From Enteroscipio rubneri (GTDB lineage: Bacteria > Actinomycetota > Coriobacteriia > Coriobacteriales > Eggerthellaceae): 64,000 bases of DNA. The position numbers were made by a program, and so were the translations under genes. Positions 26,053-35,580 of this stretch are shown piece by piece (the first letter of the stretch is position 1; every line of letters begins with the position of its first letter). Below the pieces are notes generated by a model that had not been told where the DNA came from, did no database searches, and saw only the letters and a program-made list of their open reading frames with translations. The stretch is from assembly GCF_002899715.1 (NCBI RefSeq), contig NZ_PPEK01000003.1, forward strand, positions 151,235-215,234, written 5' to 3'.

Positions 26053-27648
26053 ATGATCTGTCCGAACTGCCAATCCGATAACCGGGACAGTGCAAAATTC
26101 TGCAATGAGTGCGGGTTTCCGCTCTCTGGCAAGATCGCCGAAGTGGCGGCTGCGACTTCAGTCTCGGCCGCGCGCACAGATGCGCTGGAGCCTGAAAGCG
26201 ACATCCGGGGCGCGGCGCAGAGCGACTCGGATGCGCCGCCGAAGCCCTCTTCCGCATTGGACGAGGCCGGCGGCGCATCCGAAGCCGAGGCGCGTTCCGC
26301 ATCGCTCGATGCGCTCGAAGGGGACTTCGAGCCGGTCCCAGACGAAGATTCGCGGCCGTCTGCGAACGTCCGCCCGAACTCGTCGGGTCCTATTGATCCA
26401 GCGCAGCTCCCCGCCATCAATGTCGCCGGCATTAACGTCGACGAGAATGGCAACGCCTTCGACTTTTCCGACATCGAGGAGGAGGACGACCGGGAGGCGA
26501 CCATCGACGAACATGCAGCGGCCTCCCAGGCGACGCGCGCCTTCGAACGACCCTCCTCGACTGACGCCTCACACTGTTCTGAAGACGAGGAACGGCTTGT
26601 GGATTCCGACTACGTGGCGCCTCGGGCTTCATGGCTCTCGGGCGATACGATGGAGATGCCGCGCATCGACGGGGGGGAGGCGCCGCAGCAGAAGGAGTAT
26701 CGTGCCCCTGACCCCCGCAAGAAAAAGAACGGCAAGAAGAACGCGATCGTCATCATCTTGGCCGTACTGCTCGCGCTTGCGGCAGGTGCGGCGGGCATCA
26801 CGTACTATCTTGAGCTGTGGGGCGGCAAGATGCTGCCCGACGTTGTGGGAAGAACCCAAGCCGACGCGACCTATCTGCTTGAGGAAAAGGGCTTCTCGGT
26901 GCGGGCTACGCAGGTGAAGTCCGATGAAACCGAGGGCGTTGTGCTGCTGATGGATCCGAGCGCCGGTGCTCGGCAGGAAGAGGGCACCGAAGTCGTGATT
27001 CACGTCTCGGCAGCCCGCTTGGTGCCGTCTGTTGTGGGCATGCAGCGCGACGAAGCCGCCGCGCTGTTCGAGCAGGAAGGATTCGACAACATCGAGTTCG
27101 TCACGCAGAAGTCTGACGAGCATGCGGGAACGGTGCTGGCCGTCTCACCCGAGCCTGAGACAAAGGGCAAAGCCGCGACTCCCATCACGATAACCGTCTC
27201 TGTTCCTTTCACGGTACCTGATGTCGTCGGTATGAAGTGGGACGAGGCAAAGGCGGCGCTCGAGGCGGAAGGATACGTGGCCGACGCAGCCTACGTCTAC
27301 GACGACAGCGTGGAGGAAGGGACGGCCGTGGCCGTGGATCCCGGCGCCGGATCCGAGCTAGCTTCCGGTTCGACGGTGACCGTGTCGTTGGCGAAGTCGC
27401 GCGGCTCGGAACTCGAAAGCGCTGCGCGGAGCTACCTCGAGGGCGTCGGCACGGTTACTATCGACGGTGTTGCCTACGAGATCGAATCGGTGGACGGCGT
27501 CTCCTATGAAGGCAACGAGACCACTGCCTTCGCCATCACCGGACGCGCGGTCACAACGCTCGATGGCGAGACGGTGTACGGATCCTCGAAGCGGAAAACA
27601 GGCACGATTGTATGGAATGGCGACAACGAGATCGTCAGCTTAGGCTAG
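26053..27648 (+). CDS. zinc-ribbon, single-pass membrane protein with three PASTA domains
   Basis: 531 residues. N-terminal zinc ribbon CPNCQSDNRDSAKFCNEC (residues 3-20); acidic, disordered region to about 215; basic KKKNGKKN then a membrane helix at about 229-252; then three extracellular PASTA repeats (LPDVVGRTQADATYLLEEKG, VPSVVGMQRDEAAALFEQEG, VPDVVGMKWDEAKAALEAEG), and a C-terminal beta domain of about 75 residues. PASTA domains normally sit on PknB-type kinases or PBPs and bind muropeptides. Here no kinase domain is present; the cytoplasmic end is the zinc ribbon. Likely a cell-wall sensor or adaptor. recO follows after ten bases. Confidence 0.85.
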   Translation: MICPNCQSDNRDSAKFCNECGFPLSGKIAEVAAATSVSAARTDALEPESDIRGAAQSDSDAPPKPSSALDEAGGASEAEARSASLDALEGDFEPVPDEDSRPSANVRPNSSGPIDPAQLPAINVAGINVDENGNAFDFSDIEEEDDREATIDEHAAASQATRAFERPSSTDASHCSEDEERLVDSDYVAPRASWLSGDTMEMPRIDGGEAPQQKEYRAPDPRKKKNGKKNAIVIILAVLLALAAGAAGITYYLELWGGKMLPDVVGRTQADATYLLEEKGFSVRATQVKSDETEGVVLLMDPSAGARQEEGTEVVIHVSAARLVPSVVGMQRDEAAALFEQEGFDNIEFVTQKSDEHAGTVLAVSPEPETKGKAATPITITVSVPFTVPDVVGMKWDEAKAALEAEGYVADAAYVYDDSVEEGTAVAVDPGAGSELASGSTVTVSLAKSRGSELESAARSYLEGVGTVTIDGVAYEIESVDGVSYEGNETTAFAITGRAVTTLDGETVYGSSKRKTGTIVWNGDNEIVSLG

Positions 27649-27658
27649 GCGCGCTTCT

Positions 27659-28426
27659 ATGGCCTCCGCGACCTATGACGTGCGCGGCATCGTGTTGCGC
27701 AAAACGAAGCTCGGCGAGAGCGATCTCGTTTTGACACTCATCGTCGAGGACGGCTCGCAGATTCGTGCGGTGGCGAAAGGCGCCCGCAAACCGACAAGCT
27801 TCGCGTCGCGCCTAGAGCTCTATTCCGCAGTGGATGCTCTCGTCGCACGAGGGAGAAGCCTCGACATCGTGAAGGAAGCGCGCCTCGTCGAAAGCAACGA
27901 ACGGCTGCGCCGGGATTTGGAGCATGCGGCAGGAGCCGCCCCCATGGCCGAGCTGCTCGACCGTATCACTCAGCTGGGACTCGAGAACCCGCGTCTGTTC
28001 GATCTTTCCCGCACCGCGTTCCGAAGCCTTTGCCGCGTCACCGCTTCCCAAGTGCCTGCCATTACAGCCGCGCATCTACTCAAGACGCTCGCCTTCGCAG
28101 GACTGCGGCCCAGCTTGGATGTCTGCGTCGGCTGCGGCAGACCGCTCGAAGCTGATTCCATTGACAGCCTGGTGCCGGTTTCGTTCCGCGAGGGGGGCAT
28201 CGTGTGCACCGCCTGCAATGCGAGCATCGAGACCGTGCTTGAGCCCATGCCTGCGATCGCCTGGTGCCGCACGCTCCTCGCGTCGACGTTCGCTGAGATC
28301 GAGGCTATGGACGCGGGCCCTGCCGCGGGGTTCGCGGCGCTCGGATTCTGCCGGCAATGGATACGCGATCACGTCGGATCCGACTTGAAATCCCTGAACT
28401 TCCTGTTCACCTGCGGGTTGTTCTAG
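27659..28426 (+). CDS. recO: DNA repair protein RecO
   Basis: Loads RecA onto SSB-coated DNA in the RecFOR pathway. 255 residues: OB-fold start YDVRGIVLRKTKLGESD, central helices, and a Cys4 zinc site CVGCGRPL ... CTACNASI. Normal length. In Bacillota recO follows era; here the CapA and PASTA genes have been placed between them. Confidence 0.93.
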   Translation: MASATYDVRGIVLRKTKLGESDLVLTLIVEDGSQIRAVAKGARKPTSFASRLELYSAVDALVARGRSLDIVKEARLVESNERLRRDLEHAAGAAPMAELLDRITQLGLENPRLFDLSRTAFRSLCRVTASQVPAITAAHLLKTLAFAGLRPSLDVCVGCGRPLEADSIDSLVPVSFREGGIVCTACNASIETVLEPMPAIAWCRTLLASTFAEIEAMDAGPAAGFAALGFCRQWIRDHVGSDLKSLNFLFTCGLF

Positions 28427-28501
28427 GCCGTCTGCGCCGCCCCGCCTTGGCGCCCTCGCGGCGCTGTGGCAGAATACAGCTCGAATGAGAGGAGCGCTAT
28501 C

Positions 28502-28750
28502 ATGTACACGTACACTCCCCGCGGTGTCTGCTCGCACGAGATCCACATCGAGCTCGACGGAGATCGCGTCTCCCACGTGGACTTCGTCGGCGGTTGCAAC
28601 GGCAACCTGAAAGCCGTGTCGAAGCTCATCGAGGGCATGAGCGTGGAGGAGGTGGCCGCCGTGCTTGAGGGGAACACCTGCGGACGGCGGTCGACTTCCT
28701 GCGCCGATCAGCTCGTGCGCGGCCTGCGCAAAGCTCAGGCCGCAGAATAA
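28502..28750 (+). CDS. TSCPD-domain protein (TIGR03905 type)
   Basis: 82 residues; ATG 28502 follows GAGAGGAGCG. Contains CSHEIHIELDG, VDFVGGCNGNLKAVSKLIEG and the diagnostic TSCADQL, with four conserved cysteines (positions about 10, 32, 61, 68). The TSCPD domain also occurs at the end of vitamin-B12-dependent ribonucleotide reductase, so a redox or metal-linked role is possible but unproven. The 3' end overlaps the convergent C39-like gene by 16 bases. Confidence 0.85.
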   Translation: MYTYTPRGVCSHEIHIELDGDRVSHVDFVGGCNGNLKAVSKLIEGMSVEEVAAVLEGNTCGRRSTSCADQLVRGLRKAQAAE

Positions 28751-29544
28751 GCCCAAAGATTACGCGCCTGGCCGAGGATGTCGTCGAAGCTCCAAGTCCG
28801 ATTCGTGCGCTCCGGGCTGTTGGGATCGCGGACGATGAGCTTGCCGTTCTCGTCGATCCCAACAAGAACGATGAAGTGACCCGTCGTTGTGAAATCGCCT
28901 GGTCCCATGCTGCAGATGACGTACGATCCGCCGAGAAGGGCTTGGCGGACACTCATCTCGTCCGCGGGCAGCTCTTCGGCCGAAAGGCCGATCTGCGACG
29001 CTCCTTCGGTCATGAACGACCAGGTCGTACCTTCAGGCGTGATGCACCCCATGCGCTCCGATATCGCGCCAATGTCGGTTGGGAGCAGGTCGTTGCGGCC
29101 CGTGAGCCCGATGTAGACCATGGCCATGCAGGTAGGTCCGCACCCTGATTCCGCGAAGCTGTCGTCGCCGTAGCGCGCGTCAGCCCAGGCGACGTCGCGT
29201 TGGTACAGCTTGGGAACGTCGCCCGCATGCCAGTCGCTCTTCGGCGTGCTCTGCGGCGCATTCGAGCTTGTGTCGGGCGCGCCGCCGGCATGCGCCGACG
29301 CAGATGAAAGGGCGAGCCACGTCGCAGACGCAAACGCGACGACAGCGAGGAGGGCGGCTGCGGTAGCGCCGATGCGCCGCAAGCTTCGGCGCCGCACGAA
29401 GCGACGGTACGTTGCGGAGCCTCGGCTGTATCCCGCTGCGGGATCGAAGAGAGCCTGCCTTCCGCGCTGGTGCGCGCCGCCGACCGTTCTGGGGTGCACG
29501 GTGCGACGTCGCGCCCCTGCGGCGAACCCGTTCGAATACGTCAT
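28735..29544 (-). CDS. membrane-anchored C39-like cysteine protease
   Basis: ATG 29544 with GGGAGAGGCTC upstream. 269 residues: basic N-terminus, membrane segment at about 59-82, then a papain-fold C39-like domain with catalytic GCGPTCMAMV (Cys135), TTGHFIVLVG (His) and IVRDPNSPE. The active site faces outside. The closest functional class is the 'C39-like family peptidase' that processes or cleaves surface peptides. A VanRS-like pair is divergent from it, and the intergenic region probably holds both promoters. Confidence 0.82.
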   Translation of the reverse strand: MTYSNGFAAGARRRTVHPRTVGGAHQRGRQALFDPAAGYSRGSATYRRFVRRRSLRRIGATAAALLAVVAFASATWLALSSASAHAGGAPDTSSNAPQSTPKSDWHAGDVPKLYQRDVAWADARYGDDSFAESGCGPTCMAMVYIGLTGRNDLLPTDIGAISERMGCITPEGTTWSFMTEGASQIGLSAEELPADEMSVRQALLGGSYVICSMGPGDFTTTGHFIVLVGIDENGKLIVRDPNSPERTNRTWSFDDILGQARNLWAYSAA

Positions 29545-29747
29545 GAGCCTCTCCCTTCGCAAATGTATTTTCCAAGCGGCGTCTTCGTATCCAGTATCGC
29601 CGCATGCATCGTTGCCGTCCCGGAAGAAGCGGGAACCGATTTCTGAAGGTTCCTCCTGGTCTCTTAAAAATTCCTTAAAGCAACGAGCGCTGCGGGGGCG
29701 AGGGCGCTCGACCTGATACCATAAAGGCGACGATAGCGAGAGGAGCG

Positions 29748-30437
29748 ATGGTGGGAGAAAGCAAGCGCATCGCGGTATGCGATGACGAGACGGCAATCGC
29801 CGATCTGGTCGGACAGCTGCTTACGGAATCGGGATTCGAGCCGCACGTGTTCTATGCCGGCGCCGATCTGCTGGAGGTGCACGAGCGCGCGCCCTTCGAC
29901 CTCGTCATCCTCGACATCATGATGCCCTGTCTCGATGGGTTTTCCTGCTGCCGCGAGATTCGCCGGCGAAGCGACGCTCCCATCATCTTCCTCACTGCAA
30001 AAGACGAGGAGATCGACAAGGTGGTGGGCTTCGAGCTGGGAGCTGACGACTACGTGGTGAAGCCCTTCAAGCCTCGCGAGCTTATGGCTCGCGTGAAAGC
30101 CCGCATTCGCCGCGCGTCCCGGCCGGCGGAGACTCCCGGCGTGCTCGAAGCGCACGGCATCACCGTAGACGAAGGATCGTTCGAGGCGGCGCTGCATGGC
30201 GAGGCGCTCTCGCTCACGCCGAAGGAATTTGCCATCCTCGCCTGCCTCGTCCGCCATGCTGGGCGCCCCCTTCCTTCGAAGGATCTCTTCGAAACCGTGT
30301 GGAAGGAAGAAGCGAACGCCCAGAGCGCGGGCACCGTCATGGTGCACGTGCGCCACCTCCGCAAGAAGCTCGCCGCCGTCGACTCGTCCCAAGAGTTTAT
30401 CGAGACCGTGTGGGGCGTGGGCTACCGCATCGGATAG
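29748..30437 (+). CDS. OmpR/VanR-type response regulator
   Basis: 229 residues. Receiver domain with acidic pocket CDDE, phospho-Asp in LVILDIMMPC (about residue 64), Thr in FLTAKDEE and Lys in VVKPFKPRE; then an OmpR-type winged helix (LTPKEFAILACLVRHAG, VHVRHLRKKL, VWGVGYRIG). GTG 29751 is an alternative start. The paired kinase follows 20 bases later. Confidence 0.93.
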   Translation: MVGESKRIAVCDDETAIADLVGQLLTESGFEPHVFYAGADLLEVHERAPFDLVILDIMMPCLDGFSCCREIRRRSDAPIIFLTAKDEEIDKVVGFELGADDYVVKPFKPRELMARVKARIRRASRPAETPGVLEAHGITVDEGSFEAALHGEALSLTPKEFAILACLVRHAGRPLPSKDLFETVWKEEANAQSAGTVMVHVRHLRKKLAAVDSSQEFIETVWGVGYRIG

Positions 30438-30457
30438 CGTATTCGGAAGGGAACCTC

Positions 30458-31609
30458 ATGACCGCCGATTCCACTCAGAAAAAGCAGCTCGTATCCGCTG
30501 TACTCAAGCGGCAGGTGCTCTACATCGCAGGGTTCACGGCCGGTTTCGCTGCGGCACTCTGGGCCTTCCTCACGTTCTTCAAGCCTTTCGTGTCGGATAT
30601 CCTCTACGCGTTCGTGGGACAGAGTTGGACGCTCTACAGCATGGTCACGGTGCTGTTCTGGCCGCTTGTGGTCATCTGCTACTTCAGTGGGATCTACCTC
30701 GTCGTCCGCGCCGGCGTTAACCAGGCGTTCAGATACTTCGATCTGCTGCTCGCCTCGGTCGAGAGCATCCTGGCCAAGCGCGACGAGCCCGTATCGCTTC
30801 CGCCCGAACTGGCCGCAACGGCCCTCGCGCTCAACCAGGTGAAGACGGAGCAGGACCGTGCGGAGCGCGCCGCGAAAGCGGCCGAGGAGCGCAAGAACGA
30901 GCTCGTCGCCTACCTCGCGCACGACATCAAGACCCCCATCACGTCCATCATCGGATACCTCACCCTGCTCGGAGACTCACCCGACCTTCCCGTGGACGTG
31001 CGAGCGCGCTATACGGGCATCGCCTTGGATAAGGCCTACAAACTCGAGGAGCTGCTCGAGGAGTTCTTCGAGATCACTCGCTACAACCTGCAGAGCATCC
31101 CCATTGAGCGCTCGCGCTTTGACGGCGCGCTGTTCTGCAACCAGGTGATCGACGAGTTCTATCCGCTCGCGGAGGGCAGGGGGCTGAGCCTGTCGTATGC
31201 CGGCCCCGCCGAGCTGGAGGTGTTCGCTGATGCCGGGCGGGTCGCCCGCATACTCAACAACGTAATGAAGAACGCCGTCGCCTATGCAGACGCCGGAACC
31301 GAGGTCGCAGTGCACACAGCGCTCGCCACCGGCGCCGACGGCTTTGTCTGGTGGCAGATCACGGTCACCGACCGGGGAAGGGAGCTGTCGCCTGCGCACC
31401 TCGAGCGCATCTTCGAGAAATTCTTCCGTGCCGACGAAGCGCGCGCTTCGTCGGCCGGAGGGGCGGGACTGGGCCTGGCCATCGCCCGTGAGATCGCCCG
31501 CGCCCACGGAGGCGATATCTACGCGGCGAGCGACGCTGGCCTCACGTCTTTCACCATCTGGATACCGCAGGGGCCGAGCGTGGCCGTCCGCGCGCCTTCG
31601 GCGAGCTAA
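30458..31609 (+). CDS. VanS-type sensor histidine kinase
   Basis: 383 residues. Two membrane segments at about 18-42 and 58-82 with a short outer loop, HAMP-like linker, phospho-acceptor AHDIKTPITSIIGYLTLLGD, N-box NVMKNAVAYA, and G-boxes FRADEA and GGAGLGLAIAREIARAHGG. The AHDIKTPxTSIIGYL form is typical of VanS-like kinases. No vanHAX or vanXY genes are present, so a resistance role cannot be claimed; cell-envelope sensing is more likely. Confidence 0.9.
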   Translation: MTADSTQKKQLVSAVLKRQVLYIAGFTAGFAAALWAFLTFFKPFVSDILYAFVGQSWTLYSMVTVLFWPLVVICYFSGIYLVVRAGVNQAFRYFDLLLASVESILAKRDEPVSLPPELAATALALNQVKTEQDRAERAAKAAEERKNELVAYLAHDIKTPITSIIGYLTLLGDSPDLPVDVRARYTGIALDKAYKLEELLEEFFEITRYNLQSIPIERSRFDGALFCNQVIDEFYPLAEGRGLSLSYAGPAELEVFADAGRVARILNNVMKNAVAYADAGTEVAVHTALATGADGFVWWQITVTDRGRELSPAHLERIFEKFFRADEARASSAGGAGLGLAIAREIARAHGGDIYAASDAGLTSFTIWIPQGPSVAVRAPSAS

Positions 31610-31701
31610 CGAGCGCCTCTTCGCATAGGCTCCGCTTCCGGGCGAGGCGAGAGAAAACGAGGTGCCTTTGTGGGTAACCTGTGGCGCGCATGCTTGCGCG
31701 C

Positions 31702-31730
31702 TTGCCGGCATCCGGGCCTTCGCCTACAAT
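31702..31730 (+). promoter_or_regulatory. promoter of rpsO-pnp
   Basis: TTGCCG (31702-31707), 17-base spacer, TACAAT (31725-31730). The leader to the rpsO ATG is about 150 bases and GC-rich, enough for an S15-binding structure. Confidence 0.55.
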
Positions 31731-31885
31731 AAGCGAGCTGCGAAAACGCAGGCGCTTCCCGCTTGGTCCGCATGTCTCACCGCATGCCCACCCAGAGGGG
31801 AGTACGAATGGCGCGCAGCCGGTTCGGGCAGCGCGCGAGCATGCGGCGTCAAAGAGGCGACCGCAAACGAAAGGTGGAGAAGCAC

Positions 31886-32173
31886 ATGGCAAGCAAACTG
31901 AGCATCACCAAGGAGCGCACGGCGGAACTCGTGAAAGAGTTCGGCAAGGGCGAAGGCGACTCCGGCAGTCCGGAGGTGCAGATCGCCATCCTCACGGAGC
32001 GCATCCGCAACCTCACCGAGCACCTCAAGGTGCACAAGAAGGACAAGCACACCCAGCGCGGTCTGATGATGCTCATCGGCAAGCGCCGCGGCCTCTTGAA
32101 ATACGTCAAGAACCGCGATATCGAGGAATACCGCGCACTTATCAAGAAGCTCGGCATCCGCGATAACATCTAG
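31886..32173 (+). CDS. rpsO: 30S ribosomal protein S15
   Basis: Binds 16S rRNA and organises the platform. ATG 31886 after GGTGGAGAAG. 95 residues including [20 protein letters not shown] and [13 protein letters not shown]. In-frame upstream ATGs lie in the leader and lack family similarity. Precedes pnp as in most bacteria, with a terminator between. Confidence 0.97.
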   Translation: MASKLSITKERTAELVKEFGKGEGDSGSPEVQIAILTERIRNLTEHLKVHKKDKHTQRGLMMLIGKRRGLLKYVKNRDIEEYRALIKKLGIRDNI

Positions 32174-32180
32174 CAACGAG

Positions 32181-32201
32181 GGCCCGCTTCGGCGGGCCTT
32201 T
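32181..32201 (+). terminator. terminator between rpsO and pnp
   Basis: GGCCCGC-TTCG-GCGGGCC with a stable UUCG-type tetraloop, then TTTGTA. The short T run suggests partial read-through into pnp. Confidence 0.7.
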
Positions 32202-32319
32202 GTATAGCGGTCGGAGGCGCAAGGGCGCTTCTGCTCGCGGAGGCGCGAAACGTGAGTAGCCGCCGCCGAAGAAGCTTGAGCGCACTAGGGCGCCCAAGAG
32301 GAAGAGAAAGAACGAACGC

Positions 32320-34548
32320 ATGGAAAAAATCGTCGAATCCTTCGAACTGTACGGCAAAGAGTATCGTCTTGAGACGGGCGAGCTCGCCAAACAGGCGACC
32401 GGATCGGTTGTCGTGACGCAAGGCGACACGACCGTCCTTGTGACCGCGGTTATTTCGAAGGAAGAGAAGGACTACGACTTCTTCCCGCTCACCGTCGACT
32501 TCATTGAGAAGATGTACGCCGTGGGACGCATACCCGGCGGCTACCTCAAGCGCGAGGCGCGCCCGTCCGACAAGGGCACGCTCACGGCGCGCATGGTCGA
32601 TCGTCCCATCCGTCCCGGTTTCGTGGACGGTTTCAAGCGCGAAGTCCATATCGTGTGCACGACGCTCGTCGTCGACAGCGTCAACCCGCCCGACACCATC
32701 TGCGTCATGGGCGCAAGCGCGGCCCTCATGCTGGGCGCCGCTCCCTTCGACGGTCCCGCCGCCTGCGTGCGCATCGGCCGCGACGTCGAGACGGGCGAGT
32801 TCATCGTAAACCCGACGTTCGAGGAGTCGGAACGCTCCGATCTTGAACTTACCATCGCCGGCACGGCCGACTACATCTCCATGGTGGAGGCCGGCGCCGA
32901 CGAGATCTCCGAAGAGGACATGCTGGCCGCCATGACGTTCGGCCAGGAAGCCATCGCCGCGTTCTGCGAGGCTCAAGCGCGCTTCCTTGATCGCGCGAAC
33001 ATCGAGCCGGTCGAGTGGCCCATCCATGTCGCCGACCCGGCCATCGCCGAGCGCGTCGCGCCGTTCATGGCCGAGATGTCCGCCGCGCTGCACGACGCCG
33101 ACAAGCTGTCGCGCATGGGCAAGGTGGAGGAGCTCAAGGCCCGCATCAAGGAGGAGCAGTTCTCCGACGAGGAGCGCGCCGTGTGGAAGGGCGACATCGC
33201 CGCCGAGCTCAAGAAGCTCGAGAAGAAAGCCATGCGCGCCATGGTGATCGAGACGGGCGAGCGCGCCGACGGCCGCCGTCCCGAAGACATCCGCCCGCTC
33301 TACATCGTGCCGGGCTACCTGCCCCGCGTGCACGGCTCGGGCCTGTTCCAGCGCGGCCAGACGCAAGCGCTCTCCGTCTGCACGCTCGGCATGCTCAACG
33401 AGTGGCAGCGCCTCGACACCATCGACCCCGCCGAGGGCAAGCGCTACATGCACCAGTACAACTTCCCGCCGTATTGCACGGGCGAGACCGGCCGCATGGG
33501 CGCCCCGAAGCGCCGTGAGATCGGCCACGGCGCGCTGGCCGAGCGCGCCCTCATCCCGGTGCTGCCGAGCGAGGACGAGTTCCCCTACGCCATCCGCGTG
33601 GTGTCCGAGGTCCTCGAGTCGAACGGCTCGTCGTCCATGGCCTCCACCTGCGGCTCCACGCTCGCCCTCATGGACGCCGGCGTGCCCATCAAGGCGCCCG
33701 TGTCGGGCATCGCCATGGGCCTCATCAAGGAGGGCGACGACGTGGTCATCCTCTCCGACATCCAGGGCATCGAGGACTTCCTCGGCGACATGGACTTCAA
33801 GGTGTGCGGCACGGAGAAGGGCATCACCGCCCTGCAGATGGACAACAAGGCCCGCGGTCTGTCCGTCGACATCCTCGCCCGTGCGCTCAAGCAGGCGAGC
33901 GAGGGCCGGGCTTTCATCCTGAACGCGATGCTCGAGAAGATTGCCGAACCGCGCGAGGAGCTTTCGCAGTTCGCACCCCGCATCGAGACCATCCATATCC
34001 CCGTGGACAAGATCCGCGACGTCATCGGCAGCGGCGGCAAGGTGGTGCGCGGCATCCAGGAGGAGACGGGCGCCAGCATCGATATTCAAGAAGACGGCAC
34101 CATCCACATCGCGGCTATCGAGGGCCTGGCCGGCGATGCGGCGAAAGCCATGATTCTCGGCATCGTGAAAGAGCCCGAGGTGGGAGAGGAATTCGACGGC
34201 GAAGTCGTAGGCATCAAGGACTTCGGCGCGTTCGTCAAGCTCACGCCGGGTAAGGACGGTCTGCTTCATATCTCGCGCGTGGCCAACGGCCGCGTGGGCA
34301 AGGTTGAGGACGTCCTTAGCCTTGGCGATATCGTGAAGGTGAAAGTGCTCGAGGTCGATCCGAACTCGGGTAAGATATCGCTCGACCGCCTTGACAAACC
34401 GGATGCTCCGGCCGCGCTGCCGACCGCCGGCCATGGCCGTCATGGCTCCGAGCACCCGACGAGCGACCGCGACAACCGACCAGGCCGCAGTGGCCGCTCT
34501 GAGCGCGGCGGCAACGGACGCACGCCGCGCAGGCGCCACGAAGGCTAG
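32320..34548 (+). CDS. pnp: polynucleotide phosphorylase
   Basis: 3'-5' phosphorolytic exoribonuclease. 742 residues: two RNase PH domains (first RPSDKGTLTARMVDRPIRP, second with GSSSMASTCGSTLALMDAGV), KH (KIRDVIGSGGKVVRGIQEE) and S1 (GKDGLLHISRVANGRV). The last 45 residues are an Arg/Gly-rich tail (NRPGRSGRSERGGNGR) that could aid RNA binding. RNase J and RNase Y genes lie within 15 kb. Confidence 0.97.
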   Translation: MEKIVESFELYGKEYRLETGELAKQATGSVVVTQGDTTVLVTAVISKEEKDYDFFPLTVDFIEKMYAVGRIPGGYLKREARPSDKGTLTARMVDRPIRPGFVDGFKREVHIVCTTLVVDSVNPPDTICVMGASAALMLGAAPFDGPAACVRIGRDVETGEFIVNPTFEESERSDLELTIAGTADYISMVEAGADEISEEDMLAAMTFGQEAIAAFCEAQARFLDRANIEPVEWPIHVADPAIAERVAPFMAEMSAALHDADKLSRMGKVEELKARIKEEQFSDEERAVWKGDIAAELKKLEKKAMRAMVIETGERADGRRPEDIRPLYIVPGYLPRVHGSGLFQRGQTQALSVCTLGMLNEWQRLDTIDPAEGKRYMHQYNFPPYCTGETGRMGAPKRREIGHGALAERALIPVLPSEDEFPYAIRVVSEVLESNGSSSMASTCGSTLALMDAGVPIKAPVSGIAMGLIKEGDDVVILSDIQGIEDFLGDMDFKVCGTEKGITALQMDNKARGLSVDILARALKQASEGRAFILNAMLEKIAEPREELSQFAPRIETIHIPVDKIRDVIGSGGKVVRGIQEETGASIDIQEDGTIHIAAIEGLAGDAAKAMILGIVKEPEVGEEFDGEVVGIKDFGAFVKLTPGKDGLLHISRVANGRVGKVEDVLSLGDIVKVKVLEVDPNSGKISLDRLDKPDAPAALPTAGHGRHGSEHPTSDRDNRPGRSGRSERGGNGRTPRRRHEG

Positions 34549-34559
34549 CACGTAGCAGC

Positions 34560-34584
34560 AGGGCCGCGTTCGCGCGGCCCTTTT
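34560..34584 (+). terminator. intrinsic terminator after pnp
   Basis: GGGCCGCG-TTCG-CGCGGCCC followed by TTTT. Confidence 0.88.
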
Positions 34585-34717
34585 CATGGGCGGTGGTAAC
34601 GAGGGGCGCCGCCTCCACTTCGTAGAGCGGCGAGTGCCGATCACGTAACAGCCAATGCTCGCTTCGGCTGCAGCGTGTTAAGATTATCGGCACGCTACAC
34701 GAAAGGCAGGGAGCATC

Positions 34718-35494
34718 ATGATCAGAGTTGCAGTGGCGGGGTGCGCAGGGCGCATGGGCACGGCGGTTGTCGAAGCGGTTGGCACCGCGGACGATATGGA
34801 ACTCGTCTGCGGCATCGATCCGCACGCCAGCGGACAAGGTGAAGCGTATCCCGTGTTCGCAACGATTGCCGAGGCCCTCGAGAACGCGGACTTCGATGTC
34901 GTAGTCGACTTCACGCAGCCTTCCGTCGTGGCCGACAACCTGCGCGCGGCGCTGCCAGCAGGAGTCGACTGCGTCGTGGGCACAACCGGACTCTCAAACG
35001 AGACGCTCGAAGAGCTCGCCGCGCTTGCGTCCGAGGAAACCTGCCTCTTCTACGCACCGAACTTCACCACGGGCGCCGTACTCATGATGGAGTTCGCGAA
35101 GGCTGCAGCACCATATTTTCCCGAGGCGGAAGTCATGGAGTTCCATCATTGCAACAAGAAAGACGCTCCTTCTGGCACAGCCGTGCGCACGGCTCAGATC
35201 ATCGCCGAGGCGCGCGAGGGTCGCGCAAGCGAGGCGCCGGGCAAAGAGACCGAAATCGAAGGGTGCGAGGGAGCACGCGGCGCCCTCGTCGACGGCGTGC
35301 CGGTGCATTCGGTGCGTTCGATGGGCTACGTAGCCAGCCAGGAGGTGGTATTTGGCTCGTTCGGGCAGACGCTCTCCATCCGCCACGACAGCTGGGACCG
35401 CGGCTCCTACATGCCGGGCGTGCTCCTGGGCATTCGCAGTGTGGGCTCGCGATCGGGCCTGATTGTAGGTTTGGAGAACTTCATGGCGCGTTAG
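34718..35494 (+). CDS. dapB: 4-hydroxy-tetrahydrodipicolinate reductase
   Basis: Second enzyme of the lysine/DAP branch. 258 residues; nucleotide-binding VAVAGCAGRMGTAVVEAV, VVDFTQPS, GTTGLS, and the catalytic EFHHCNKKDAPSGTA (His, Lys). The usual family motif is 'HHxxKxDAPSGTA', so an Asn-Lys pair precedes DAPSGT here. Followed by dapA. Confidence 0.95.
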   Translation: MIRVAVAGCAGRMGTAVVEAVGTADDMELVCGIDPHASGQGEAYPVFATIAEALENADFDVVVDFTQPSVVADNLRAALPAGVDCVVGTTGLSNETLEELAALASEETCLFYAPNFTTGAVLMMEFAKAAAPYFPEAEVMEFHHCNKKDAPSGTAVRTAQIIAEAREGRASEAPGKETEIEGCEGARGALVDGVPVHSVRSMGYVASQEVVFGSFGQTLSIRHDSWDRGSYMPGVLLGIRSVGSRSGLIVGLENFMAR

Positions 35495-35580
35495 GACGCG
35501 TCATGGCATAATATCCGTACGAGTACGATTGTTCGATGGGTGCGGCGCGGCGCTGCACCGGTGGAAGGCAAGGTGGACGC

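Noticed and set aside
29748..31609. Vancomycin-resistance regulators.
   Set aside because: Only regulator/kinase similarity; no vanH, vanA, vanX or vanY genes in the window.
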